DNA of 63,253 bases from Neobacillus rhizosphaerae (GTDB lineage: Bacteria; Bacillota; Bacilli; Bacillales; Cytobacillaceae): the NCBI RefSeq assembly GCF_937468385.1, contig NZ_CALBWS010000031.1:1-63253 (forward strand). The letters run 5' to 3'. Position numbers and translations under genes: made by a program. How positions within the stretch are numbered: the stretch's first letter is position 1; every line of letters begins with the position of its first letter. Below are positions 53,876 to 63,015 of this stretch, piece after piece. The notes under the pieces were generated by a model. It worked only from the letters and a program-made list of their open reading frames with translations. It was not told the origin of the DNA and ran no database searches.

Positions 53876-53905
53876 AGAACCCTAAACTTTTGGTATTAGG
53901 GTTCT
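53876..53905. terminator. Bidirectional-type hairpin between yoaP and the MFS gene
   Basis: AGAACCCTAA pairs with TTAGGGTTCT. On the minus strand the downstream bases are TTTTCTGTGG, so it may end the MFS transcript. 53616-53875 shows no gene. Confidence 0.6.
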
Positions 53906-53996
53906 AACATGAAATAATCGTTTTATGGTTTTTTATAAAGGAATTCCATATGAATAGTTAATTAATGGACAGCTTGTCCCACTGGAAGACAGTAAT

Positions 53997-55385
53997 CTAT
54001 TTTGTTGCTTTTCTTCCTACTAATCCCCAGTACAGAGATAAACTGAAAAGGGTAATTAGTACGAGAATGAATAGGATATTACTATACATGGAAGCATCCG
54101 AATTGCTTATAATCCCTAGAAAATTTTCTCGCATTGCGGAATGGTCCATCATTGCTGCCGTATAGGCAATTCCGATTGACATAGCGACATTAAGTGTTAA
54201 ATTATAAAATCCGATTGCTGTTCCTGTTTTTTCTTTTTCAATCGTAGAAATGCAAGAATCAAGTAATGGTGCATACATGAATGCAAATGAACTAGAGAAT
54301 AGAATCATAGATATCACGAATACAACAACAGAAGTTTGTATAAAGAATCCGCCTAATAGTAAGCTGATTATAATGCTAGACATAGCGATTGTAATACATT
54401 GCTTGCTTCCCATAACCTTTGCAACTTTTCCAGAAAGAGCCCCGACTATAGTAGCTGCTATATAGCCTGGAATCAATAGTAGTGAAATGGTATCTAGCTG
54501 TAAACCGTAAATCTTTTCAAGCAAGAATGGAAATAAGAAAATATATGCTAACTGTACAGAGTAAATTATAAAAGCAACTCCAAGCAATGAGATAAACTGC
54601 TTATTTTGAAAGAATGATATTCCGATAAAAGCTTTTGAGTTCTTGCTGATATAAGCAAGGAACAAGGCAATTGCAACAATAAACAAGAGAAGGTACATCC
54701 AATTGAAATCGCTAATATATAGTAGTAGAGATGCTGAAATGGCACCGACTAGAAATAATCCTAATACATCTACATTACTGTTTTTCCCCTCTTCCTTAGG
54801 AAGATATTTTAAAATAAAAGGAAGGGTGAAAAGTGTTACTAAAGAAAGTAAAAATAGAGTTGTCCAATGGAAGTACGTAGAAACATAACCTCCAGTTAAT
54901 GCACCTATAAGCTGGGAAAGAGCAAAACTGCTTGTACTTAATCCTAAAAATTTCTTTTGTTCATTTGCAGGTAAATGTTTTGTTACAAATATAACATATA
55001 ATGTTTCAGCTGATGCTAAACCCGCAGTTTGGATAATTCGTGAGATAACAACTAATAAAAACGAGTGTTGAAAAATATATCCCATGATTGAACCGACACA
55101 TATTAAAATAATACCAAAGCTAAAAAGTTTTCTGATACTAATGGAATCCGCTAAAGTTGCGTAAACTACTGCCCCAATTCCAATTACAAGGCCAGCTAGA
55201 GTTGCTTGCCAGCTAACTGTTGTCGCTGAAATGTGAAAATCCTTTGCCATATCAACAGAAATAATCTTAAACGAATTGTCAATTACCAAACATAATAGAA
55301 ATAATAGTAAGGTAACAGGTACTGCTTTCTTAACACTATATACCTGAGTTTTCTTCAAGCTTGCATCTGCAATTATTGTAGACAT
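53997..55385 (-). CDS. MFS drug-efflux transporter (14-helix DHA2 type)
   Basis: 462 residues with about 14 membrane segments. The N-terminal half has WQATLAGLVIGIGAVVYATL then ADSISIRKL (loop 2-3 motif, about 58-87), and motif C-like GALTGGYVSTYF is present (about 160-171). Related to TetL/TetK-like multidrug/H+ antiporters; drug not assigned. ATG 55385 follows GGAGAGG. A 45-residue gene precedes it by 21 bases and may be part of the same transcript. Confidence 0.85.
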   Translation of the reverse strand: MSTIIADASLKKTQVYSVKKAVPVTLLLFLLCLVIDNSFKIISVDMAKDFHISATTVSWQATLAGLVIGIGAVVYATLADSISIRKLFSFGIILICVGSIMGYIFQHSFLLVVISRIIQTAGLASAETLYVIFVTKHLPANEQKKFLGLSTSSFALSQLIGALTGGYVSTYFHWTTLFLLSLVTLFTLPFILKYLPKEEGKNSNVDVLGLFLVGAISASLLLYISDFNWMYLLLFIVAIALFLAYISKNSKAFIGISFFQNKQFISLLGVAFIIYSVQLAYIFLFPFLLEKIYGLQLDTISLLLIPGYIAATIVGALSGKVAKVMGSKQCITIAMSSIIISLLLGGFFIQTSVVVFVISMILFSSSFAFMYAPLLDSCISTIEKEKTGTAIGFYNLTLNVAMSIGIAYTAAMMDHSAMRENFLGIISNSDASMYSNILFILVLITLFSLSLYWGLVGRKATK

Positions 55386-55406
55386 AGCTATATTCCTCTC
55401 CTTTTG

Positions 55407-55544
55407 TTAGTCAGGAAATCGTCTTCCTGAATCATGATGTCTAGCCACAACTACCCATTGATCCTTTGGTAAAAGGATGGTTTCATTAATCTCTACACCA
55501 TTTGGTTTAATATGCGGGGTTTCCTTGTGCTCAGTTGGACCCAT
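55407..55544 (-). CDS. 45-residue protein upstream of the MFS pump
   Basis: The frame (GPTEHKETPHIKPNGVEINE, then LLPKDQWVVVARHHDSGRRF) is polar with no membrane helix. ATG 55544 follows AGAAGGAA. It ends 21 bases before the transporter start, so it could be translationally coupled or act as a leader. Family not recognised. Confidence 0.5.
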   Translation of the reverse strand: MGPTEHKETPHIKPNGVEINETILLPKDQWVVVARHHDSGRRFPD

Positions 55545-55776
55545 TTTTGTTTTTTTCCTTCTTATAATGTTTACAAGGAAGCGTTTGCATGAATAACCAA
55601 AAATATCCTACTTTTTTATTTGTGCTATCATGATAATGCGTGATAACCCTTTGAAATATACAATATTGTATAGTTGTCTAAATACTTGTATGCACCAGAA
55701 CAATGAAAAGAATATCATACCTTTTCTTTGCTCACAACCTATTTTTTTTTGAAAATTTGTCTATTTTGTAACAAAA

Positions 55777-55808
55777 AAGCGGTGTATTTCGTATGAAATA
55801 CACCGCTT
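55777..55808 (-). terminator. Terminator of the gntR gene
   Basis: AAGCGGTGTATTTC pairs perfectly with GAAATACACCGCTT (loop GTAT). TTTTTTG follows on the minus strand. Confidence 0.85.
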
Positions 55809-55899
55809 CCCAAATAAAATTAGAGGTTTATCCCGTATTAACGGGCAATAAGCCTAAGTTGATGGAAATTTTCGAGAAATAATGCGCTTCCCTATTCCA

Positions 55900-56640
55900 T
55901 TATTTACATGTTTTGATTTTGATTTGACTAAATTCTGTTGGTATATAGTATTTATTATAAACCACAGGGTATTTATCGCTGATATATACACTTTCTAAAA
56001 ACAAATCACATTCCTCTCTACAGAAAATTTGGTATTTTAATGACGGAGTATTGACAGAATTAGAACGTTTAATTTCAATGGTAGAGGAATTAGCCAGTTC
56101 ATATACTTTCTCCTCCAACATTTCCAATACTTGCTTCTCGTTATGTAAGTCAAGATTTAATTTGGAAACGGCTTCTATTGGCATCATGGTAAAAGCATAA
56201 GCTACTATCTTATCGTGATTTTTATACCAGCGTTCCAACGCAACAACTGCAGCCATTTGTCGATTTAATACTTGCATTGCATAGTCCGTTACTAGGTCAA
56301 TTCGGAAATTAAGTTCGATATCATCTATTTTTTTCGTACAGCATTTATATAAGGGATTTCCCAACTTCTCTAAGCCATCGATACTTTCATTATGATGAAA
56401 TTTTGTAATGAAATTTCCTTTTCCATGGATATTCTTAACCAATCCATCTTCCTGTAAAAGTGCCAAAGCATGTCTCAATGTCATTCTGCTCACACCAAAT
56501 ATTTTGGCCAATTCGGGTTCTGTTGGAAGCTGGCTGTCGGTAGGAAATGTTCCATCCATGATTAATTTATACAATTGGTCATACACAATGACGAATAGCG
56601 GTTTTTTCGGTTTAGTGAGCTCATGAAGTTTATTGTTCAT
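55900..56640 (-). CDS. GntR-family regulator with UTRA domain
   Basis: 246 residues. The winged helix (about 12-75: YDQLYKLIMDGTF, then LAKIFGVSRMTLRHALALLQ) is followed by a UTRA ligand domain (about 100-240). UTRA regulators (HutC/YvoA group) sense small metabolites such as sugar phosphates. The neighbours do not reveal a ligand. ATG 56640 follows ATAGGGGTATAAGAAA on the minus strand, a modest site. Confidence 0.85.
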   Translation of the reverse strand: MNNKLHELTKPKKPLFVIVYDQLYKLIMDGTFPTDSQLPTEPELAKIFGVSRMTLRHALALLQEDGLVKNIHGKGNFITKFHHNESIDGLEKLGNPLYKCCTKKIDDIELNFRIDLVTDYAMQVLNRQMAAVVALERWYKNHDKIVAYAFTMMPIEAVSKLNLDLHNEKQVLEMLEEKVYELANSSTIEIKRSNSVNTPSLKYQIFCREECDLFLESVYISDKYPVVYNKYYIPTEFSQIKIKTCK

Positions 56641-57067
56641 TTTCTTATACCCCTATAGTTTTTCAAATTCAAGACTATAAATTCCGTTTCTTCTCTTTTT
56701 ATAGTAGAATATTATCTTTGTTCTATTGTAACTTACTTTTCTATGGAAATTAATACGCTTTCAAAAATTCATTATAATTTGCACTAGGTATATTTGTCAC
56801 TCAAACTAAAGAAGAAAGATATTACGGACTCTACAAAATTATGAAAAGAACATTATTGAAGATATTAAATGAATTGTTTTTCCACAGATAAAGTGAACCT
56901 TCCATGATCATTAAGAAAAAAGCTTCCATGTACTAAAATCAGTATGTGGAAGCTTTTTTTATCAAGTTATCTAAGTTTAAAGAAATAATTTCTTGCTTCC
57001 TCACTCAAATGTATTGGTTTAAACATTCCTAAACCTGAGATATCTAACGTATTGCTATTGATAATTT
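56641..57067. other. Intergenic, terminator only
   Basis: AAGCTTCCAT (56920-56929) with ATG(T)GGAAGCTT (to 56955) and T-runs on both sides forms a bidirectional terminator (56920-56962). No gene is seen. Confidence 0.7.
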
Positions 57068-57982
57068 TTATAAAAAATTCAAGATATTGTTTTTTTTACT
57101 GCTTTGACAACTTTTACATATTTCCACGTCCGTCCAACTAAGAAAATCACCGCCGCAGGTTTCACATTTGCAATGAACAATAGAGAAGGTTTCAATCTTA
57201 GATGTTTGGACATTCGACTCCACCTTTATCGCATCATTTCGACACACATCAAAACAGAGTAAACAGTCTAAGCATTTCTCACTATCGATGTTAAGGTTAT
57301 TTCCTTTGATTGAAAATACTTGCCCAGGACATAACCGAAAACAGGTTTCACAAAGTGTACAAGACTCAGTATTTAGAACAATCGTAAAAAAAGACCAGCC
57401 TTCAAACAAGTTTGACCGTCTGAATTTATCCTGATTAAAGTGCCATTTAGCTGGTGCAATGGTAGTTAGTGCAAGCTTTTTGCTTTCAAATGTAAGCTTA
57501 CTAAACAAACCTCGTCTTGTAAGTGTTATAGTATCACGAACAGCAGGATCTGGTGCTGGAACTGATACGAATGGGTCCATGTTCATTCTCATTAAGAGAG
57601 CGTTTGTTTCGTCAATGATCCCTGTCATTTTAGTGTCAGGCATGGTAACAGAAATCTTTCGAATTCCACATTTATATAAGTGGAGTAGCTCTGTTTCTGT
57701 CGGAAGCGGTCCACCATCTAGAATTAATACACCATTTAGGGTATTCCTTATCGGTGATTGCCCCTGTAGTGACTGAACAGGGCAAGTGGTAATACAGCGA
57801 CCACACCCGTTACAAACGTTGTGGTCGACTATCGGACTTCCATTTTTATATGTTATAGCCTGTACCTCACAGCTATCTTGGCAAATAGTACATGTACTGA
57901 ATGGACTAATTTTTCGAAGGCATTTTTCCGTAGCACTTAGTTCATAGCTAAGACTTTCTAGCCAGTGTGTCAATAATGACAT
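57068..57982 (-). CDS. Multi-cluster 4Fe-4S ferredoxin-like protein
   Basis: 304 residues. N-terminal clusters: CTICQDSC (about 31-38) and CNGCGRCITTCP (about 57-68). C-terminal: CTLCETCFRLCP (about 218-229) and CLDCLLCFDVC (about 248-258), then CKCETC/CKSC zinc-like pairs. The central part (about 80-200) has no cluster. It is divergent from the molybdoenzyme genes and is probably an electron carrier or maturation helper for them. ATG 57982 follows GAGGGTGACGAG; the longer start has no site. Confidence 0.75.
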   Translation of the reverse strand: MSLLTHWLESLSYELSATEKCLRKISPFSTCTICQDSCEVQAITYKNGSPIVDHNVCNGCGRCITTCPVQSLQGQSPIRNTLNGVLILDGGPLPTETELLHLYKCGIRKISVTMPDTKMTGIIDETNALLMRMNMDPFVSVPAPDPAVRDTITLTRRGLFSKLTFESKKLALTTIAPAKWHFNQDKFRRSNLFEGWSFFTIVLNTESCTLCETCFRLCPGQVFSIKGNNLNIDSEKCLDCLLCFDVCRNDAIKVESNVQTSKIETFSIVHCKCETCGGDFLSWTDVEICKSCQSSKKNNILNFL

Positions 57983-58367
57983 CTCGTCACCCTCTAACAT
58001 TTCTTTAAATAAAGATAAATAACCAACGCCACCGATTACGGACATAGGCTCAAGTTAGGTACTTCCACGTATTATTTAATTTTAACCCTAAAGTCCTATT
58101 AATTCTCTGAAGTTACGAGCATGTCCAAATAAGTGTAACAAATTGTCCATATTTTACAGTGGAGGAAAATGAGTAAGAGGTTAGCAATCGTGCTGTATTA
58201 TTGAGATTTTTAGTGAATTTGTCACTGAGTGAATGATTTTCTCGAAAAAAATAATAGGTGAAATCCCTCATAAGAATTGAAACAAAATCCACAGATTGTA
58301 TATTGTCTCACAAAGTTATATTTCCTATAGTAAAAATAGAATCACTGATTCAAAAAGGAGTGGAATT
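57983..58367. other. Divergent promoter region of the molybdoenzyme cluster
   Basis: AT-rich, with no gene. GGTTAGCAATC and TTGTCTCAC elements are visible but no confident operator. It probably holds promoters for both the ferredoxin gene and the torD-like gene. Confidence 0.3.
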
Positions 58368-58979
58368 TTGGGCACAATACTAGATCAAAAGCAGTCAGCT
58401 TCTAGGATTTTTTCTATACTTGCTGACCTCTACAAGTTTCCGGAATCCGACATCTGGGAAGATTTCTCTTGCCATCAACTTTTAGATGAGCTTAGGGGGT
58501 ATGCATCTGAATGGTATGAATCGAACAGTTTAGTAGAAATTACAGATCTCCCTACGGGATTAAAACAAATGCAACAAATATACGCGGAGAGCCTTGGTGG
58601 ACCTGCACTACCTGTAGAGTCGATTTATAAGGAATGGACCACAGATCGTACGTGCAACCTGCCATTTGCAAGGAGTAAAGGATACCTTCTTGGAGATTCT
58701 GCCCTCCATATTCGTTTTATCTTAGAAGAATTTGAAATCGAAATTCCTGAAAATTATAGGAATATGCCCGATCATCTTGCGATACTGCTCGAATTATTAG
58801 CATTTTTTCTTTTAAATGCGAAAGCAGAATTGATTAAACAGTTCCTGGCTGATCATTTTGACTGGCTGGACGAATTTGCTCTTAGACTTGAGGAATTGGA
58901 GGGAAATCAATTTTACCTTCAGGTAACTCGATTTCTTCAGCAAATGCTAAATAAGCTTACTTCTATATACAGATATTGA
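58368..58979 (+). CDS. TorD/DmsD-family chaperone
   Basis: 203 residues, all-helical, with LGDSALHIRFILEEF (about 104-118) and MPDHLAILLELLAFFL (about 128-143), typical of TorD-like redox-enzyme maturation proteins. It binds the Tat leader of the catalytic subunit and helps insert the molybdenum cofactor. TTG 58368 follows AAGGAG. It lies 94 bases before the catalytic gene. Confidence 0.85.
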   Translation: MGTILDQKQSASRIFSILADLYKFPESDIWEDFSCHQLLDELRGYASEWYESNSLVEITDLPTGLKQMQQIYAESLGGPALPVESIYKEWTTDRTCNLPFARSKGYLLGDSALHIRFILEEFEIEIPENYRNMPDHLAILLELLAFFLLNAKAELIKQFLADHFDWLDEFALRLEELEGNQFYLQVTRFLQQMLNKLTSIYRY

Positions 58980-59073
58980 ACACAATATTTTTACGATTAG
59001 GAATCCGGTCAAGAATTAAAGCTTGAGCTTTTTCTAAACAGATTTATTAAAACATAAAGGAGGATATGCGAAT

Positions 59074-61269
59074 ATGCTTGATTCAAAAATATCAAGGCGG
59101 GGCTTTATTAAGGCATCTGCTGCAACAACTGTATTAGTATCAGCCGGAACAGCAAGCTTTCAAAATTGGTCTAGTAAGTATGTGAAAGCAAGCGGAAAAA
59201 CAGAAATTAAAGAAATAGCAAGTACTTGCAATGGCTGTTCAAGTAAATGCGGGATCATTGGTCACATAAAAAATGGCCGTCTCTGGAAATTAACAGGACA
59301 CCCCGACCATCCTTCTTCAAAAGGAAAATTATGTGCTAGAGGCCATGGTTATGCAACTCTTGTTTATTCAAAGGAGCGTTTGACACAACCACTTAAGAGA
59401 GTCGGTGAAGGAAAATTCGAACCAATTTCCTGGGATCAGGCATATAAGGAAATTGCAGATAAACTAAATACAATCATTAAGGAAAATGGACCTGGAGTTG
59501 TATCATTAACAGAAGATCCAAGGGCCACAGGAAAGTTTTACTCACCAAGATTTATTCAAGCTCTTGGCTCACCCAACTACTATACCCACCATGTAGTTTG
59601 TTCCAATTCACGTGATGCTGGCTTCTTTCACACTTTAGGTGTTACGGCAACAAGCGCAGATATCGGCTCTTCAAAATATATAATGTTTATTGGAAGAAGC
59701 TACGGAGACGCAATCCGGCCAAGCTCAGTACAGTCACTTGCTGATGCAAAAGAAAAAGGGGCAAAAATTGTCATTGTAGACCCAAGACTAAACAACACCG
59801 GGAACTTTGCAAATGAATGGCTGGCAATACGCCCTGGTACTGACCTTGCGCTTGTTCTGGCTATGTCACATGTATTAATCAAACAAAATCTTTACGATAC
59901 TGAATTTATCAAAAATTATTCCATTGGTTTTGAAGAATACGCAAAGGAACTTGAAAATTATACCCCAGAATGGGCTGAAAAATTAACTGGCATTAGCGCT
60001 GATACGATTACTAGAATAGCCACTGATATGGGGAAAGCAAAGCCAAAAGCATTAATTGAACAGTCTTGGCGGGGCGCCTTTGGCTGTAACTATGAAAATA
60101 GCACTGAAACTGGCCGTGCGGTTGCCTTATTTAATGCGATGCTTGGAAACATACAACAACAGGGAGGCAGTATTATTGGAGCAAAATCGCATTTAGGTGC
60201 GCTTGATCCTGCTAAATATCCTAGCCCTAAAAAACCTGAACTCAAAAAGGCGGGACAAGAGGAGTTCCCACTTGCCTATGAAGAACAAGGTGTAGCAACG
60301 ATTGTGGCCAAAAATGCTATGGAAGGCAAGATGAAAGCTGCTATTTTTCACCATGCCAATCCAGCGCTTGGTTATGGAAATCCAAAATACATGAAAAAGG
60401 CTTTTTCTAAGATGGATCTTATTGTCACAATCGATGTTCAGATGTCTGAAACGGCATTACTTTCACATTATATCCTTCCTGATGTGACTTATATTGAACG
60501 TGATGAAGCGATTGAGAGTTTATCTGGCAAGACACCAGGAATAGCCTTAAGACAGCAGATGGTTGAAAAAGTCCATCCAGAAACAAAACCAATCCACCAA
60601 ATCTATTCAGAGCTTGCAAAAGCTTGTGGATTTAGTCAATATTTCAACTTTAGCCTTGATGAATTGAATGAAGCAATGCTTGCTCCAACTGGAATTACCT
60701 ATCAGCAATTGAGACAAAAAGGAACGATTATGTTTCCAGATATGACGGTTGAGCTTGGGAAAATGCCTGAGCTAAAAACACCATCTAAAAAAGTGGAGTT
60801 CTCTAGTGAAAAATTTAAGGAGGCAGGCTTCTCACCAATTGTAAAATGGGGTGAACCGAAGGTCAGCCCGAAAGAGGATTCATTCCGTTTGATCACAGGA
60901 AAACAGGCGATTCATAGCCATTCACAAACAGCGAATACGCCAATTTTGATGCAAATAACAAAGGATTATGATCTTGAAAGAATTTGGATGAATCCAGTTC
61001 GTGCAAAAGACCTTGGAATCAAGGATGGAGATCTAGTTGAGGTAAAGTCAAGCGAGGCAGTTAGTAAAGTCAGAGTAAAAGTGACAGAGAGGATCCATCC
61101 TGAAGCCATTTTTGTACCAAGTCATTATGGCATTACATCTCCATATCAGAAGACAGCAGTAGGAGTTGGTTTTGGTTATATGGAACATGTGCCATTTGAT
61201 TTCGAGGCACGGAGCGGTGCAGGAAATATTCAAGAAGTAATCGTTAAAGTAAGGAAGGTGAAGGGCTGA
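59074..61269 (+). CDS. Molybdopterin oxidoreductase catalytic subunit (PhsA/PsrA-like)
   Basis: 731 residues. Tat leader SRRGFIK (7-13) and hydrophobic run to about 30. The 4Fe-4S cluster has C52, C55, C59 and C87. The molybdenum ligand is Cys176 (HHVVCSNSRD), as in thiosulfate/polysulfide reductases. The molybdopterin-binding C-terminal domain is about 600-731 (ITGKQAIHSHSQTANTP). It should reduce a sulfur or related oxyanion outside the membrane. GGAGG precedes ATG 59074; its stop overlaps the Fe-S subunit start. Arsenate, selenate or tetrathionate are alternative substrates. Confidence 0.85.
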   Translation: MLDSKISRRGFIKASAATTVLVSAGTASFQNWSSKYVKASGKTEIKEIASTCNGCSSKCGIIGHIKNGRLWKLTGHPDHPSSKGKLCARGHGYATLVYSKERLTQPLKRVGEGKFEPISWDQAYKEIADKLNTIIKENGPGVVSLTEDPRATGKFYSPRFIQALGSPNYYTHHVVCSNSRDAGFFHTLGVTATSADIGSSKYIMFIGRSYGDAIRPSSVQSLADAKEKGAKIVIVDPRLNNTGNFANEWLAIRPGTDLALVLAMSHVLIKQNLYDTEFIKNYSIGFEEYAKELENYTPEWAEKLTGISADTITRIATDMGKAKPKALIEQSWRGAFGCNYENSTETGRAVALFNAMLGNIQQQGGSIIGAKSHLGALDPAKYPSPKKPELKKAGQEEFPLAYEEQGVATIVAKNAMEGKMKAAIFHHANPALGYGNPKYMKKAFSKMDLIVTIDVQMSETALLSHYILPDVTYIERDEAIESLSGKTPGIALRQQMVEKVHPETKPIHQIYSELAKACGFSQYFNFSLDELNEAMLAPTGITYQQLRQKGTIMFPDMTVELGKMPELKTPSKKVEFSSEKFKEAGFSPIVKWGEPKVSPKEDSFRLITGKQAIHSHSQTANTPILMQITKDYDLERIWMNPVRAKDLGIKDGDLVEVKSSEAVSKVRVKVTERIHPEAIFVPSHYGITSPYQKTAVGVGFGYMEHVPFDFEARSGAGNIQEVIVKVRKVKG

Positions 61270-61805
61270 TGGCACGATATGGAATGATGATTGATACTAG
61301 AAAATGCGTCGGCTGCTATGCCTGCCGTGTTAGCTGTCAAATGCAAAATGAACTTCCAGTGGAGGTCAGTTTCATTAAATTTCATGAAATAGAAACAGGG
61401 GTATTTCCAAATGTAAAAAATGAAATCTTCGCGGTGCAGTGTCAGCACTGTGAGGATGCTCCTTGTGAAAGTGTATGCCCTACAAAAGCGACCTACACAA
61501 CCGAAGATGGGATTGTCCTGGTTGATCCAGAAAAATGTATTGGTTGTAAATACTGTATGGTTGCTTGTCCATATCAAGCTAGAACACAAGACCATTTGAC
61601 TGGTGTTGTGGAAAAATGCCGTTTCTGTGTTGATCTAGTAGCAGAAGGTAAACAGCCAGCATGTGTCAGTACATGTATTAGTACTGCAAGAATATTTGGT
61701 GATCTGGATGATCCTAATAGTGAAGTATCAAAAGCAATTATTAAATACAATGCGAAGCCATTAAGGCAAGATTTAGGTAAAACGAAAATATATTATGTGA
61801 GGTGA
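61269..61805 (+). CDS. Iron-sulfur electron-transfer subunit (PhsB/NrfC-like)
   Basis: 178 residues with four 4Fe-4S sites: CVGCYACRVSC (about 15-25), CQHCEDAPCESVC (about 57-69), CIGCKYCMVAC (about 90-100) and CRFC...CVSTC (about 117-136). It passes electrons from the membrane subunit to the molybdoenzyme. Its ATG overlaps the previous stop (TGATG). Confidence 0.9.
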   Translation: MARYGMMIDTRKCVGCYACRVSCQMQNELPVEVSFIKFHEIETGVFPNVKNEIFAVQCQHCEDAPCESVCPTKATYTTEDGIVLVDPEKCIGCKYCMVACPYQARTQDHLTGVVEKCRFCVDLVAEGKQPACVSTCISTARIFGDLDDPNSEVSKAIIKYNAKPLRQDLGKTKIYYVR

Positions 61806-61810
61806 GGAGA

Positions 61811-62707
61811 ATGGTTTGGGGAACGACTATAGCAGCCTATTTATTTTTGGCGGGTTTAAGTGCGGGTGCATTTTTAACCTCTTCTTATATATCCCGTAAA
61901 TACCCGAAAGCTGTTACTGTTAGAATGACAGGAAGATTCATTAGTCCAGTATTAATGGGGATAGGCCTGCTCTTATTAATTGTCGATGCGGAAGCAGGTC
62001 TTAAGAACCCACTTAGGTTCATATACTTATTCACCAATTTTAGTTCAGTTATGACAATCGGAACATACTTTATTTCCTTCTTTATGCTCGCAGGCTTTTA
62101 TGTTGCCTTGATGGAGTTGCTAAAAAAAGATGTGAATAAATGGATCGAGTATATCGGAGTTGTATTTGCAATTGGAACAGCTATGTACACTGGATTTTTA
62201 ATAGGAGTGATAGGGACAGTTCCACTATGGAACACGGCCATCCTTCCAATTCTCTTTGTAGTCTCTGCCTTATCTACAGGTATTGCAGGAACATTGCTTG
62301 TTTCAGGCATCGTGAATAAACAGGTCGTACATCTAGTTACATCGGTGAAAAAAATTCACTTGTCATTGCTGGCAGTTGAAGTGTTTCTCATCTTCACAAT
62401 GTTTCTAATTACTTCAACATCCAATGAAGCTGCGGCTGAATCTGTTGCATCATTAGTATATGGTGAGTATAGCATGATATTCTGGATTGTTCTTGTTGCG
62501 GTGGGTCTATTGTTGCCAATCATAGTTGAATCATTAGAACTTATAAATGACAGGAAGATGTCCCAAACAAATGAAGGTCTCCAAGTAGCCGCTGCTGGTT
62601 CACATAGTATTGTCGGGACACTTGTAACAGAAATGTCGGTACTTATTGGAGGCTTTACTCTCCGCTTTCTGATTCTTGCAGCAGCTGTACCTATAGCATT
62701 TTTATAG
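61811..62707 (+). CDS. NrfD/PsrC-type membrane subunit
   Basis: About 298 residues with eight membrane helices. It starts MVWGTTIAAYLFLAGLSAGA, the NrfD hallmark, and should oxidise menaquinol and anchor the complex. ATG 61811 is close to GAGGAG, with GAGGTG slightly earlier; GTG 61802 would be in the preceding gene's last codons. Completes a Psr/Phs three-subunit complex. Confidence 0.85.
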   Translation: MVWGTTIAAYLFLAGLSAGAFLTSSYISRKYPKAVTVRMTGRFISPVLMGIGLLLLIVDAEAGLKNPLRFIYLFTNFSSVMTIGTYFISFFMLAGFYVALMELLKKDVNKWIEYIGVVFAIGTAMYTGFLIGVIGTVPLWNTAILPILFVVSALSTGIAGTLLVSGIVNKQVVHLVTSVKKIHLSLLAVEVFLIFTMFLITSTSNEAAAESVASLVYGEYSMIFWIVLVAVGLLLPIIVESLELINDRKMSQTNEGLQVAAAGSHSIVGTLVTEMSVLIGGFTLRFLILAAAVPIAFL

Positions 62708-62808
62708 AATCAGATTTTATATCAATCGGCCTTGAGAATTGTCCAGTTCCACAAGGAAGGCATCGTCAGCATTAGCATAGTACAAAGGGAAATCAATAGT
62801 TTTTGAGG

Positions 62809-62880
62809 AGGCGCCATCGGCACCTAGATCACAAGCCAATCGGTCTTGTTCTGGGTGCCGAGTTGGGCGCCTTTTGCTTT
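62809..62880 (+). terminator. Large terminator after the molybdoenzyme operon
   Basis: AGGCGCC (62809-62815) with GGCGCCT (62866-62872), then CGGCACC (62818-62824) with GGTGCCG (62854-62860), and an inner ACAAG/CTTGT. Followed by TTTGCTTT. A GC-rich long hairpin. Confidence 0.8.
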
Positions 62881-62969
62881 AATTATCAAAAAAATGGCGT
62901 AAAACCCCTTTCTTCAGAAATGGGGATATAAGCCATGTTTTTTTACTTCCAATTACCAATAGAAACTAG

Positions 62970-62997
62970 TATAATAAAAATATAGAACAAATGTTCT
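62970..62997 (+). promoter_or_regulatory. -10 element with LexA-like box upstream of tnpB
   Basis: TATAAT (62970-62975) is followed by AGAACAAATGTTCT (62984-62997), matching the Gram-positive LexA/DinR pattern GAACnnnnGTTC. The box would overlap the transcription start. This suggests SOS control of the next gene; it needs testing. Confidence 0.5.
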
Positions 62998-63015
62998 TGT
63001 TGGAAGTGAAAGAAA

